Of a DNA stretch of 64,000 nucleotides, positions 44,533-53,806 are shown piece after piece. The first letter of the stretch is position 1. Each line of letters opens with the position of its first letter. A program made the position numbers and the translations under genes. The notes beneath the pieces were generated by a model. That model made no database searches, had not been told where the DNA came from, and saw nothing but the letters and a program-made list of their open reading frames with translations. Source of the stretch: Caldilineaceae bacterium (GTDB taxonomy: Bacteria > Chloroflexota > Anaerolineae > Caldilineales > Caldilineaceae); assembly GCA_026645575.1 (NCBI GenBank), contig JAPKMW010000038.1, positions 1-64,000 of the forward strand, written 5' to 3'.

Positions 44533-45744
44533 ATGACTTGTCCGTATAGAAGTGTAAACAACTTTATGATTGTTCAACCAAATCACCCATACTTTCGTTT
44601 TGAAGTTCACCAAACCGATGGCGCCGCGCGCCTGAGCACCTTTCACACCCCTCATGGCCCGATTGAAATGCCGGCCTTTGCCCCGGTTGGCACCCTAGCC
44701 AACGTGAAAACGCTCGAACCGCGCGATCTGACCGAAGCCGGCGCCCAACTGATTCTGTCTAACACCTATCACCTCTATCTGCGCCCCGGCCATGAGTTGG
44801 TGCAGAAGTTTGGCGGCCTCCACGGCTTCATGGGCTGGCATGGCCCGATCCTGACCGATTCGGGTGGTTTTCAGGTCTTCAGTCTGGCGCATCAACGCAA
44901 GCTCGACGACAATGGCGTCACCTTTCGCAGCCACATTGACGGCAGTCAGCACTATTTTACGCCGGAACGGGTGATGGAAATTGAACAAGCGCTGGGGCCA
45001 GATATTGCAATGGTGTTGGATGAGTGCGCCCCGCCGCTTGATTATGCCTACAATCAACAAGCGCTGGCGCGCACGCATCGCTGGGCCGAACGGTGCAAAT
45101 CGGCGCACACCCGGCCCGATCAAGCGCTCTTTGGCATTGTGCAAGGCGGCATTTTCCCGGATTTGCGGGCGGAAAGCGCCCAGTTTTTACAGACGCTCGA
45201 TTTTACCGGATATGCCGTCGGTGGGCTGGCCGTGGGCGAGACCAAACCCGAAATGTATGCCACATTGGATGTCACCTGTCCACTGCTACCTATGGACAAA
45301 CCGCGCTATCTCATGGGCGTCGGCGCGGCGGAGGATATTGTCGAAGCGGTCTATCGGGGCGTAGACATGTTTGATTGTGTCCTGCCGACGCGCATTGCCC
45401 GCAATGGCGCGCTATTGACGCCTACGGGGCGGCTCAATATCCGCAATGCCCAATATGCCGAAGACCCGTTGCCGGTACAGGAAGATTGCACCTGTTACAC
45501 CTGTCGCACCTTTAGCCGCGCCTATCTGCGCCATCTTTACAAGGCCGGCGAGATCAGTGCATTGCGCTTTGGCACGATTCACAATGTCCAATTTATGCTC
45601 GACCTCATGCGCCAGATTCGCGCGGCGATTGGGGCGGGGACCTACGCAGCGTTTCGCACTGATTTCCTCACCCGCTACCAAATGACCAACCAAACGGTGC
45701 GTCACGAACAGCGGGAACGTTTCCTTGCGCGTACACGCCCGTAA
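44533..45744 (+). CDS. tgt: Queuine/preQ1 tRNA-ribosyltransferase
   Basis: A 403-residue TIM-barrel enzyme that exchanges the wobble guanine of GUN-anticodon tRNAs for the preQ1 base in queuosine synthesis. The active-site Asp is in LTDSGGFQVFSL, the nucleophile Asp in DMFDCVLPTR, and GGLAVGE is conserved. The zinc site reads CTCYTC plus His in GTIHNVQF. ATG at 44566 (MIVQPNHPYF) is an alternative start; neither has a strong ribosome-binding site. It stands alone; queA or other queuosine genes are not in the window. Confidence 0.95.
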   Translation: MTCPYRSVNNFMIVQPNHPYFRFEVHQTDGAARLSTFHTPHGPIEMPAFAPVGTLANVKTLEPRDLTEAGAQLILSNTYHLYLRPGHELVQKFGGLHGFMGWHGPILTDSGGFQVFSLAHQRKLDDNGVTFRSHIDGSQHYFTPERVMEIEQALGPDIAMVLDECAPPLDYAYNQQALARTHRWAERCKSAHTRPDQALFGIVQGGIFPDLRAESAQFLQTLDFTGYAVGGLAVGETKPEMYATLDVTCPLLPMDKPRYLMGVGAAEDIVEAVYRGVDMFDCVLPTRIARNGALLTPTGRLNIRNAQYAEDPLPVQEDCTCYTCRTFSRAYLRHLYKAGEISALRFGTIHNVQFMLDLMRQIRAAIGAGTYAAFRTDFLTRYQMTNQTVRHEQRERFLARTRP

Positions 45745-45793
45745 AGCAGACGCTACACGGCGCAAGTTGATTTATCTAACGTATTGCCACCAA

Positions 45794-45859
45794 ACTCGCT
45801 CATAGCCAGTCCGTGACTGGCGTTTTTGGACGCCAGTCACGGACTGGCTATGAGCGAGT
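45794..45859. repeat. AGCCGGTC palindrome family, member 5
   Basis: Perfect 30-bp arms (45794-45823, 45830-45859) with loop TTTTGG; arms contain ATAGCCAGTCCGTGACTGGC. It overlaps the last codons of the GT39 gene at 45848 and lies between convergent genes. Confidence 0.85.
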
Positions 45860-47941
45860 AGATGTCTGTTCATAGCTTATCAACACCGGCTCAATCCCCT
45901 GCGGATTCCCGGCTTGATCGATGAAGGATAGTGGCTCTAACGTTTCGGCGTCATAAACCAACAGCCGCACTTGATAGGCGCCCGGCGGTAGTGGAGCGGG
46001 GGTTTCCAACAGGTAGACATTGAGTGGTTGATCGCTCTCCTGCCATTGCGACGGCAGCAAATGGCGATCATTGAGCAACCGCTCATCGCTCTGCGCCAGT
46101 CGGTTATCCTGCGCATCATACAGGGCAACACGGGCTTTGAGTGGTCGATCCGCCTGTCCGCCGGGGACGCGCTGCCAGCGAATGACCACCGGCACTTTTG
46201 TCCCCGCTAGTTCTGTCGGTAGTGACACGGCTACGGTTTCTGCCGCTGCACCAAAGCGCAATGACAACGGCGTCAAATTGGGCGCCAATGCAAACTGGGT
46301 CGGCGGTGTTAACTGCCACTGTTCCACCGAGTAACCCCGAAATTCTTTGCTCTCGCCGTATGTCCCGTATTTGCTCAATAAAAAACGCACGGCATGACGG
46401 GGATCGGTGTCGCTCTCAAACCATTGCACCCAGAAGATCTTTTTCGCCTGGCCGGCCCACTCGCTCAGTCGTTGGTCGAGCGTATTGATGTCCACAAAAA
46501 GGTAGCGCGCCGGCGCGGCTTCCGGCCCGGTCGGCGTGGCGTTGGCGTCAATTACATAACGCTGGTAGTAAAAGCCAAAGGGGTACTTCTGGTCAACAAA
46601 AATGATGTCGTTAGAACCGGCCGTCGTCTTTAACCAGGCAGTGGCGCCGACCACATCCTCACGCCCAAAGCGGTCATCATAGAGATCAGCCCGCAGCATG
46701 GGAACAAAGCCAATCGCCAGCCCAGCCAATCCCACTATGGTCAGCAACCGCAGCCATTTCGCCTGTCCCGCCAAGGCCAACCCCATCAACAGATAGAGCG
46801 CCGGGGTGATAAAACTGCTGTAGCGCACATTAAACGCCCCCCGATCCAGCACGGCAATGTAGTAGAGGGCAAGGCCGCCAAAGAGCCAGAGGAAAAGGAA
46901 AAGCGTGTTGCGTGATTCGTAATTCGTAATTCGTAATTCGTGATTCGTACCTTTTCTTTGCAAAGGTATGATAAGCAGCGCGAGAAGAAAAATAACTAAC
47001 ATCGCCCACAGCCAGGTGACACCATGACCATTGAGCAGGGCGGGGCCAAAGGCGTAGCCGGCGAGGTAGGCTTGCCAGTTTTGCCAGAGATAGTCGCCCA
47101 GCGAAGGGATGCCCAGGTTGGGGTTGGCATATTTGGGAATCTGGCGCAGGGCAATCGGCAACACTGGCGCAACCAATAAGGACATGGCGACGCCACACAG
47201 GATCACGATTCGCAGTTTCCGCCAGCGCTCCGGGTGCAGCAGGGCAACAATCCCCCACCACCCATACCAGGCCACCAGGATAAAGACCGCGTTGTAATGA
47301 GTCAGGAGAGCGGCGGCGGTGAGGAGAACAAAGGCTACATAATTTTGGATTTTGGATTTTGGATTTTGGATCGCGTTGTCAGCCTTGACGTAGTTAGTCG
47401 CCAGTCCCCAGCCGCCAGTCTCCAGTCGCCAGTCCCCAGTAATTTTCAGCAGAAAATAGGCAGCGGCGGTCAGGAGCGCAAAGCCGACGGTGTACATACG
47501 CGCTTCCTGGCTTTCGGCCAGCCAGAAGGGGGCAAAACCGGCGATAGTGACCGTACACAAAGCGGCCAGGGACGAACCAAAGCGGCGGCTTAGTGGGTAG
47601 AGCAGCGCCGTCGCCAGCATGGCAGCGACAACACTGAGCAGACGCGCGCCAAAGGCCAAAATGGTTGGTTCTACCTGTGGATGAAACCCCAAGCCCCGTA
47701 GCCAAAAGTGCAACAGCCAGAAATAGACCGGCGGATGAATGTCCAATTCCGGCGCCGTCGCCACCTGGGTAAAGGGGCGCAAGGCGACATCAATATTGCG
47801 CGCTTCGTCCCACCAAATATTTTGCAACGTCAAGGCTTGCAGGCGAAGGGCAAAAGCGCCAAGGAGGAAAAGCAGCAGCAAAGGACGCAGCCAGGCCATT
47901 GATCGGTTGGCTGCAACTTCTGTGTTGAGTGAACGCGACAT
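45848..47941 (-). CDS. GT39-type membrane glycosyltransferase with microsatellite insertions
   Basis: A 697-residue polytopic membrane protein of the PMT/ArnT-like (GT-C) fold. The first periplasmic loop contains IWWDEARNID with the catalytic Asp/Glu, followed by DIHPPVYFWLLH and about a dozen hydrophobic helices; the last 200 residues are a soluble strand-rich domain. It likely transfers a lipid-linked sugar to a surface acceptor. Two stretches are encoded by short repeats: residues about 168-200 (ATTTTGG and CCAGTCG units) and about 332-344 (ATTCGTA units, giving NHELRITNYESRN). Both fall between membrane helices and keep the frame. Confidence 0.85.
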   Translation of the reverse strand: MSRSLNTEVAANRSMAWLRPLLLLFLLGAFALRLQALTLQNIWWDEARNIDVALRPFTQVATAPELDIHPPVYFWLLHFWLRGLGFHPQVEPTILAFGARLLSVVAAMLATALLYPLSRRFGSSLAALCTVTIAGFAPFWLAESQEARMYTVGFALLTAAAYFLLKITGDWRLETGGWGLATNYVKADNAIQNPKSKIQNYVAFVLLTAAALLTHYNAVFILVAWYGWWGIVALLHPERWRKLRIVILCGVAMSLLVAPVLPIALRQIPKYANPNLGIPSLGDYLWQNWQAYLAGYAFGPALLNGHGVTWLWAMLVIFLLALLIIPLQRKGTNHELRITNYESRNTLFLFLWLFGGLALYYIAVLDRGAFNVRYSSFITPALYLLMGLALAGQAKWLRLLTIVGLAGLAIGFVPMLRADLYDDRFGREDVVGATAWLKTTAGSNDIIFVDQKYPFGFYYQRYVIDANATPTGPEAAPARYLFVDINTLDQRLSEWAGQAKKIFWVQWFESDTDPRHAVRFLLSKYGTYGESKEFRGYSVEQWQLTPPTQFALAPNLTPLSLRFGAAAETVAVSLPTELAGTKVPVVIRWQRVPGGQADRPLKARVALYDAQDNRLAQSDERLLNDRHLLPSQWQESDQPLNVYLLETPAPLPPGAYQVRLLVYDAETLEPLSFIDQAGNPQGIEPVLISYEQTSTRS

Positions 47942-47944
47942 AGG

Positions 47945-48580
47945 TTAGGCTTCAGTGGGCTGATAATCAGGATTCGTCCACACAATTAGCGTAGACCAGT
48001 TGTCAGAGGCAGAATCTTCAATGTAATTCTCAATCAGGCCGCGCACGTGGAAGCCGTTGCGCAATTGAAAGGAGAGGGTTGAATCTTGCAACGCCCCCGC
48101 TACCACGCGGTCTACATATTCTTGCACTGACAACTTGCTCTTATAGGCGGCATAGCCAGGAATCAGGCCACCGGCGACAATGCCCTGTTTGTTATAGCGA
48201 CGTACAATCGCCTGGCGCGCGGCATAAATCCGTTTGCCGATGCCCTGCCCCCGGTAGTCGGGGTGGACGCTAATGTCGGCGCCATAGTAATAAGCGCCGT
48301 TGGGGTTATGACGGGTAAAGTAGAAGTTATCGCAAATCTCTTTGAACCGATGATTTGGATTGGTAAAATCAAAGTCAATAAAAAAGCCGGATCCTTGCCC
48401 AACAACCTGTTCGCCATCTAATACCACAATTTGGCCTTCGGGAAAGATCTGGTACTGGCTGGCAAAGTGTTCGACCCGCATCAATTCATGCAGTCCCAGC
48501 GTCGGATAACAGGTGCGCTGCAATTGCTCTAATTGAGCGAAAAATTCGGGGCGAATGGTGGTGATGGTAATTGTAGACAT
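47945..48580 (-). CDS. GNAT family N-acetyltransferase
   Basis: A 211-residue acetyltransferase. The CoA-binding region reads ISVHPDYRGQGIGKRIYAAR (near residues 105-124), with strand GAYYYGAD before it. The later segment GGLIPGYAAYKSK is seen in a GNAT subgroup that lacks the usual short ending. The substrate is unknown. The stop codon is 3 bp from the GT39 start, so the two are co-transcribed. Confidence 0.87.
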   Translation of the reverse strand: MSTITITTIRPEFFAQLEQLQRTCYPTLGLHELMRVEHFASQYQIFPEGQIVVLDGEQVVGQGSGFFIDFDFTNPNHRFKEICDNFYFTRHNPNGAYYYGADISVHPDYRGQGIGKRIYAARQAIVRRYNKQGIVAGGLIPGYAAYKSKLSVQEYVDRVVAGALQDSTLSFQLRNGFHVRGLIENYIEDSASDNWSTLIVWTNPDYQPTEA

Positions 48581-48596
48581 AGTTCAACCGTGATAA

Positions 48597-48685
48597 CGTG
48601 CTGTGTGATTCGTGATGATAAACCAAGTTATTGCCGCAGGCGATTATATATCAACCTGTTTTCTCTTCACGAATCACGCAGCACG
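48597..48685. repeat. GTGATTCGTGA inverted repeat
   Basis: Arms 48597-48615 and 48667-48685 pair over 19 bp with one mismatch. The unit (GATTCGT) is the same as the repeat inside the GT39 and DUF2079 genes. Confidence 0.75.
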
Positions 48686-48694
48686 AATCACGCG

Positions 48695-49954
48695 TCATCG
48701 CATACTCTTGCCAAAGTTAGTGCCGCTGGCGATGTTCTTGCGCCGGCCAAAGGCTTTTTCATCGGTGTAGGGGTGAATGACTACATTGCGGCCCACAGTC
48801 AGGTTCTCTGGCAGCGTCGCTCCCTTACCCACCAATGTTAGGCCCGTGTTGATCTGCTCCGGCCACTCTTTGTTGGGCGTGTTATCATCACCCGCGCCGA
48901 TCTGGGCGCCCTGGCTGACCCGCACGCCTTTGTCGATAATGGCGCGATCCACAACGGCGCCGCTTTCGATGACCGTCTCGCTGAGGATGATGCTATTGCG
49001 CACGACGGCCCCTTCGGCCACATAGACGCCCGGCGACAGAACGCTGCGCTCAACAAAGCCATGCACCTGGCAGCCATTGGAGAGCAGATTGCCGCCGACC
49101 TGGGCATTGGGGCCAATTTTGGCCGGCGCGCGTTCTTCGCTGCGCGTGTGCACTACCCAATCCGGATTGTAAAGATCAAGCGCCGGCTCTTCAGCCAGCA
49201 GACTCATGTTGGCTTCCCAGTAGGCTTGGATGGTGCCGACATCGGCCCAGTAGCCGGGGAAGGTGTAGCCATAAAGCGCCAACTTGCTTTCCACCATGGC
49301 CGGCAGCACATGGCGCCCAAAGTCAACATGCGCCGCGTTTTGCAACAAGTCCGCTAAAACGGTTTTGCGGAAAATGTAGATACCCATCGAGGCCAACGTC
49401 TCGCGCGCCCGCCGCGGTTTTTCCTGAAAATCAAGAATGCGGTCATCGTTGCCAAGGGAAACAATGCCATAGCGGTGCGTTTCATAGACATTGACCCGCC
49501 GCACCCCCACGGTGGCATCGGCGCCGCTTTGGATGTGCTGGCGCAACATGGGCCGATAATCCATCAGATAGATATGGTCGCCGGCCAGGATCAAGACATG
49601 TTCTTCCGGTTGGCGCAACACAAAATCGAGGTTGCGCCGCACCGCATCAGCCGTCCCTTTTTGCCAATCGCCCAGCGATCCGCCGCGGTATGGTTGCAAC
49701 AAACGCACACCGCCGCTAGCTCGATCCAGATCCCACGGCTTGCCGATGCCGATGTGATTGTTCAAACTCTGGGGGCGGTACTGGGTTAAGATCGAAATAT
49801 TATAAATTTCGCTATTCACACAATTGCTCAAGGGAAAATCAATCAAGCGGAATTTCCCGCCAAAAGGCACCGCCGGCTCCGAGCGCACCTCGGTTAACAC
49901 ACTCAAACTCTCGCTGGCGCCGCCGCCCATAATGATAGCCATTGCTTGGGTCAT
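48695..49954 (-). CDS. GlgC-like protein lacking key catalytic residues (GlgD-like)
   Basis: A 419-residue nucleotidyltransferase with left-handed beta-helix C-terminus, clearly paralogous to the GlgC at 49965. The signature that should read GGxGTRL...RAKPAV is GGGASESL...RSEPAV: the catalytic Arg is Ser16 and the Lys is Glu26. AGDHIY with its metal-binding Asp and GYWADVGT are kept. In bacteria with GlgC/GlgD pairs and in plants, one subunit has lost these residues and modulates the other, so this one may be a regulatory subunit. It starts 10 bp after the glgC stop. Confidence 0.85.
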   Translation of the reverse strand: MTQAMAIIMGGGASESLSVLTEVRSEPAVPFGGKFRLIDFPLSNCVNSEIYNISILTQYRPQSLNNHIGIGKPWDLDRASGGVRLLQPYRGGSLGDWQKGTADAVRRNLDFVLRQPEEHVLILAGDHIYLMDYRPMLRQHIQSGADATVGVRRVNVYETHRYGIVSLGNDDRILDFQEKPRRARETLASMGIYIFRKTVLADLLQNAAHVDFGRHVLPAMVESKLALYGYTFPGYWADVGTIQAYWEANMSLLAEEPALDLYNPDWVVHTRSEERAPAKIGPNAQVGGNLLSNGCQVHGFVERSVLSPGVYVAEGAVVRNSIILSETVIESGAVVDRAIIDKGVRVSQGAQIGAGDDNTPNKEWPEQINTGLTLVGKGATLPENLTVGRNVVIHPYTDEKAFGRRKNIASGTNFGKSMR

Positions 49955-49964
49955 GGTTTACCTC

Positions 49965-51230
49965 TTATACTGTTTTGCCGTCGGCAACAACTTTATCAGC
50001 CGGATAGTGCTGTTCTTCGCGACCGCTGTTGATCAAGACGTTACGCCCGATTTGGGCGCGATCGGGGATGAAGGCATTTTTGCCCACAACAGTAATGCCG
50101 GCAAAGAGTTTGTCGGGCATTTGTTCGTTAGCAACGCTTTCATCGCCTGTCCCCACCAGCGCGCCGGCGCCGACGACGACCTGTTTGTCCAGCACGACCT
50201 TGTCGAGATGGGCGCCAGGACCGATCCAAGTATCGTTCATGACCACGCTATCTTTGACCACGGCGCCGGGGCTGACATAGACACCAGGACTGAGGATGCT
50301 GTTGATCACCAGCCCGCGCACAATACAGCCATTCGAGATCATGCTGCTGACCACTTTGGCCTGCGGCCCGATCTTGGCGGCGGGGCGTTCTTCGGATTTG
50401 GTGTGAATTGGCCAGTCAGCGGCGTAAAGGTCAAGGGCGGTGTCAGGTTGCAGAAGAGCAAGATTGGTCGCCCAGTAGGAGTCAATCGTTCCCACATCGA
50501 CCCAATACCCTTCGTATTTATAGGCAAAGACATTGTCGCCAGCATTGATCATGGCGGGAATGACATGTTGCCCAAAGTCAACGCGCGGGTTGTCCGGGCC
50601 ATTTTCGTTGAGCCGTGTTGTCAGACTGCGGGTGTTAAAAATGTAGATACCCATGGAAGCCAGATTGCCCTTATCGCGATCTTTGGGCTTTTCATAAAAC
50701 TGGATAATCCGCTGATTGTCATCCACCTGCATAATGCCAAAGCGATGGGTTTCTTCCAGCGGCACCGGCATGACGGCGATGGTCAGATCAGCCCCTTTGG
50801 CGCGGTGGTAGTCAATCATGGGCCGGTAATCCATCTTGTAGATGTGGTCGCCGGAGAGAATCAACACCGTGTCGGCGCGACTTTCCTCAATAAAATTTAG
50901 ATTCTGGGCAATTGCGTCCGCCGTACCGCCATACCACTGCTGCCCCTTGCGTCCCTGGTAGGGATGCAGCAGCCGTACACCGCCCCGGCTGCGGTCGAGG
51001 TCCCATGGCTTGCCGATGCCAATATGGTCATTCAAGCTGTGGGGCAGGTATTGGGTCAAGACACCAACCGTATAGATGCCGCTATTGACACAATTACTCA
51101 AGGTGAAATCAATAATGCGAAACTTGCCGGCAAAGGGCACCGCCGGTTTCGCCCGCTCCTCCGAGAGTACGGTCAACCGGGTGCCGGCGCCGCCGGCCAA
51201 TAACATGGCAATGGTCTTTTGTGAGGACAT
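49965..51230 (-). CDS. glgC: Glucose-1-phosphate adenylyltransferase
   Basis: A 421-residue enzyme making ADP-glucose from ATP and glucose-1-phosphate, the first committed step of glycogen synthesis. The complete signature [23 protein letters not shown] is present at the N-terminus, as are [10 protein letters not shown] (metal-binding Asp), EKPK, and [13 protein letters not shown]. The C-terminal beta-helix holds the allosteric and tetramer contacts. ATG 51230 is used rather than GTG 51236. It is followed at 10 bp by the divergent paralogue. Confidence 0.93.
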   Translation of the reverse strand: MSSQKTIAMLLAGGAGTRLTVLSEERAKPAVPFAGKFRIIDFTLSNCVNSGIYTVGVLTQYLPHSLNDHIGIGKPWDLDRSRGGVRLLHPYQGRKGQQWYGGTADAIAQNLNFIEESRADTVLILSGDHIYKMDYRPMIDYHRAKGADLTIAVMPVPLEETHRFGIMQVDDNQRIIQFYEKPKDRDKGNLASMGIYIFNTRSLTTRLNENGPDNPRVDFGQHVIPAMINAGDNVFAYKYEGYWVDVGTIDSYWATNLALLQPDTALDLYAADWPIHTKSEERPAAKIGPQAKVVSSMISNGCIVRGLVINSILSPGVYVSPGAVVKDSVVMNDTWIGPGAHLDKVVLDKQVVVGAGALVGTGDESVANEQMPDKLFAGITVVGKNAFIPDRAQIGRNVLINSGREEQHYPADKVVADGKTV

Positions 51231-51525
51231 AGGCACTCTTCGTTTCGGTAGGCAGGGTTGGCCGAGGAATCACTCATGGCTGCTGGGCAATGATGACTCA
51301 CCCGTTGCGTTGCTTTAATTGTGACATATCGTAACGCAACTTCGTAAAATCTTCAACTTTCTACCTATAATAATTCGGTGGCAATCATTCGGGGCACAAG
51401 CATTTACTGGTTTGGTGAAACCGTCAGCGCTTGCGCGTCACCGGTAAAGCGCCGGGAACTACGGACAAAGGCACTGATATAGGAAATATTGGCAGAACAA
51501 ATAAAAATCGACTGGTTAGATAGTT

Positions 51526-51553
51526 TTGCGAAATAGTCAGATCTTGTTATAAT
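51526..51553 (+). promoter_or_regulatory. Promoter of the 51673 two-gene unit
   Basis: TTGCGA (51526-51531), 16-bp spacer and a perfect TATAAT (51548-51553). Transcription would begin near 51560, leaving a leader of about 110 nt. No other feature is evident in 51231-51672. Confidence 0.6.
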
Positions 51554-51672
51554 CTCTGTTTGCGTATACGAATAGGCAGTAACTACATCACGCCGAACCA
51601 ATCTATGATTGACCAGAAGCGAGCAATGTAGTTAAAAAGAAATCACCGTTGGTTCAATATTAGGAGGGAAGC

Positions 51673-53256
51673 GTGCTACAACGCCAAACCCAGACTGCAA
51701 CATTCTGGCGTGACCAGTTTGAGGTGACACCAGAAGATACTGATTTTTTGTATAATTTGTTATTAGATACCCAAGCGCCACAAACTCTCACCCAATTAGC
51801 CACTGCGCTGATTGAAGAGTATCTGCGGCGGGAAGAATCGAAAATTCGTTCCGAACTGGCGAAAGGCGTTGTTTACCTGCCCAAAGACCGTTTTGCGGTG
51901 GGCCAGAAGGTCGTCTTTCCTGCCATGGAGTTTACCGTAGGGGAAGTGGTCGGTTTACGCGAAGGGCAAAACCCGGAGTTTGGTAATTTCGAGGTCATCA
52001 AAGTTCAATTTGCCGACAATACCCGCGAATTCGCCGCCAATTTGCCCCGCCATCGCCTCAATCAAGGCAATGGCGCCAATGCCCTCGATCAAGAGTCGCT
52101 CTTATCCGCCGTCGAAATCTATTCACTCTATCAGGAAGAGATCAATGACAGTATCCTCTACGCCCTGGAGGAAGGAGAACGCAGCAAATCCTTTGTCGAA
52201 GTGGATAATAGTTGGCTATTGGCTGATATGTTAGCCGAGATCCATATCGGCTATCTCAACATTGCCGAAGCCATGATCGAAGTGCAGGCCAAGCCGATGA
52301 AGACCAGCCAACTCCTCACAGAGATCGACCTGGGCAGCAGTATGAGTCCGGCTATGCGCGGCATTAGCCTTGACTACGCCCTGAGCCAGGATCCACGCTT
52401 TGATCGGGTGACCAGCAATGGCGACACGCTTTGGTATCTACGCCGGTTAGAACCGGAGCCGGTTCTCAATATGCCAACACTGCTGCGCTACTCGCCGCTG
52501 CCCTACAACCGCGCCTTACTCAGCGTCGAGTTGTTACAAATCGAGTGGGAGTTGGATGATGAATGGGGCGAAAGCGGTCTCAGCAGCGAAATCCCGCGCA
52601 TTGTGCCCACCATTACCATTACCTTGACCTATCCCCACTGGCGCTATGGCACCTTGCCGCTCAATGGTCGCACCGTCAACTTCTTCCCAGTGGCGCCACG
52701 GGGAAAATCGATGGTGACACTGGTCGATGGTCGCTGGGGTACGCGCTACACCGGCTGGGTGATGCACGAAGGACGGTATGTCTATGGCTTGAGCAAGTGG
52801 TTGGAAGATCATGCATTGCCAGTCGGTTCGTACATCACGCTGGAACGCACCAACAATGCCAATGAGGTGATTGTCGATTACCGCACCCGCCGCGCCAAGC
52901 GGGAATGGGCGCGCATTGCCAGCGCTGATTTTGAACACCAGGCGCTCCGCTTTGAGATGAATAAGATCCAGGTGGCCTGTGAGTATGACGAGTATATGAT
53001 TGTGGCTGAACAGGAGCGACCACCGCTGGATCGCCTGCGCAATCAGATCCAAAATAGCGAACTGAGCCTGGCCTTGATTGTTGAGCAGGTGGTGTTGGAA
53101 TTGATCAAACTGAATCCACAGGGGACGGCTCACGCCAAAAGCATCTACAGCGCGGTCAACATGTTGCGGCGTTGTCCGCCAGGGCCGGTCTTCTATGCCC
53201 TGATTAGTAATCGGAAATTCCGCGATGTCGGCAATGGCTTCTTTGCCTTAGCGTAA
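51673..53256 (+). CDS. Unknown conserved-looking protein with C-terminal winged-helix-like end
   Basis: A 527-residue soluble acidic protein I cannot assign. It starts at GTG with TAGGAGGG upstream. Residues 22-55 ([20 protein letters not shown]...) look like a winged helix. The last 55 residues ([20 protein letters not shown], then [13 protein letters not shown]) resemble a HARE-HTH type winged helix. Residues about 65-115 ([14 protein letters not shown]) may be a small beta-barrel. No catalytic motif is obvious. A role in nucleic-acid binding or transcription is inference. It forms a unit with the gene 25 bp downstream. Confidence 0.7.
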   Translation: MLQRQTQTATFWRDQFEVTPEDTDFLYNLLLDTQAPQTLTQLATALIEEYLRREESKIRSELAKGVVYLPKDRFAVGQKVVFPAMEFTVGEVVGLREGQNPEFGNFEVIKVQFADNTREFAANLPRHRLNQGNGANALDQESLLSAVEIYSLYQEEINDSILYALEEGERSKSFVEVDNSWLLADMLAEIHIGYLNIAEAMIEVQAKPMKTSQLLTEIDLGSSMSPAMRGISLDYALSQDPRFDRVTSNGDTLWYLRRLEPEPVLNMPTLLRYSPLPYNRALLSVELLQIEWELDDEWGESGLSSEIPRIVPTITITLTYPHWRYGTLPLNGRTVNFFPVAPRGKSMVTLVDGRWGTRYTGWVMHEGRYVYGLSKWLEDHALPVGSYITLERTNNANEVIVDYRTRRAKREWARIASADFEHQALRFEMNKIQVACEYDEYMIVAEQERPPLDRLRNQIQNSELSLALIVEQVVLELIKLNPQGTAHAKSIYSAVNMLRRCPPGPVFYALISNRKFRDVGNGFFALA

Positions 53257-53281
53257 CGAGTTTAGGGAGAGTTAAGGACCC

Positions 53282-53722
53282 ATGACACAAACTTTATTGC
53301 GCCATAAACTGGCCCGCTTCCGCCCCACGGTCGATACTAAGTTTCGCATTGACTATGAGTGGTGGGAGACCAACAATCGCAATTTCCGTCTCTACCTGCG
53401 CGACCAACTCTGTGACGAATGTCGCAAACGCTTTAGCAACCATGCCAACACCGAAAATGTGGATTGGGTCGATCCCGATACGGGCGAAGTGCGCCAGACG
53501 GATGCGTTGCGCGAATGTCTGCGTACCCGTTGCGCCAATGATCCTGAGTATATCAACGAGCGGCTGCCATTGGTCGCTGCCTGTTTTCGCATCTTCCTGG
53601 CGAATAACAATACACCGCTCTCGTCCAATGAACTGAACCAACTGTTGCCCTGGAAATCGCCCGACACCATTCTCAAAGTCCTCGGCAGCAACCAGAATTA
53701 TCTGGGTATCCGCCCGGCGTAA
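53282..53722 (+). CDS. Unknown protein with CxxC...CxxxxC motif
   Basis: A 146-residue protein. Cys44/Cys47 (LCDEC) and Cys79/Cys84 (ECLRTRC) could hold a zinc ion. The C-terminal 45 residues (PLSSNELNQLLPWKSPDTIL, ending YLGIRP) look like a winged helix, similar in style to the end of the preceding protein. Spacing of 25 bp suggests one operon. No known family comes to mind. Confidence 0.65.
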   Translation: MTQTLLRHKLARFRPTVDTKFRIDYEWWETNNRNFRLYLRDQLCDECRKRFSNHANTENVDWVDPDTGEVRQTDALRECLRTRCANDPEYINERLPLVAACFRIFLANNNTPLSSNELNQLLPWKSPDTILKVLGSNQNYLGIRPA

Positions 53723-53730
53723 TTGTTTAC

Positions 53731-53806
53731 CCGTCCCGTAGGGACGACTGAATTCAGGCAGGGAATTTCGTTTCTTCGCCTAAACTCAGTGGCCCCTACG
53801 GGACGG
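53731..53806. repeat. CGTCCCGTAGGGACG inverted repeat
   Basis: Arms 53731-53758 and 53779-53806 pair with a few mismatches; each has CCGTCCCGTAGGG and CTGAnTTnAGG. Same family as the outer arms at 39323. It extends into the 3' end of the DUF2079 gene at 53796 and lies between convergent genes. Confidence 0.75.

Noticed and set aside
51404..51601. 65-codon minus-strand frame upstream of 51673
   Set aside because: It overlaps the likely promoter, and has no ribosome-binding site or family resemblance.
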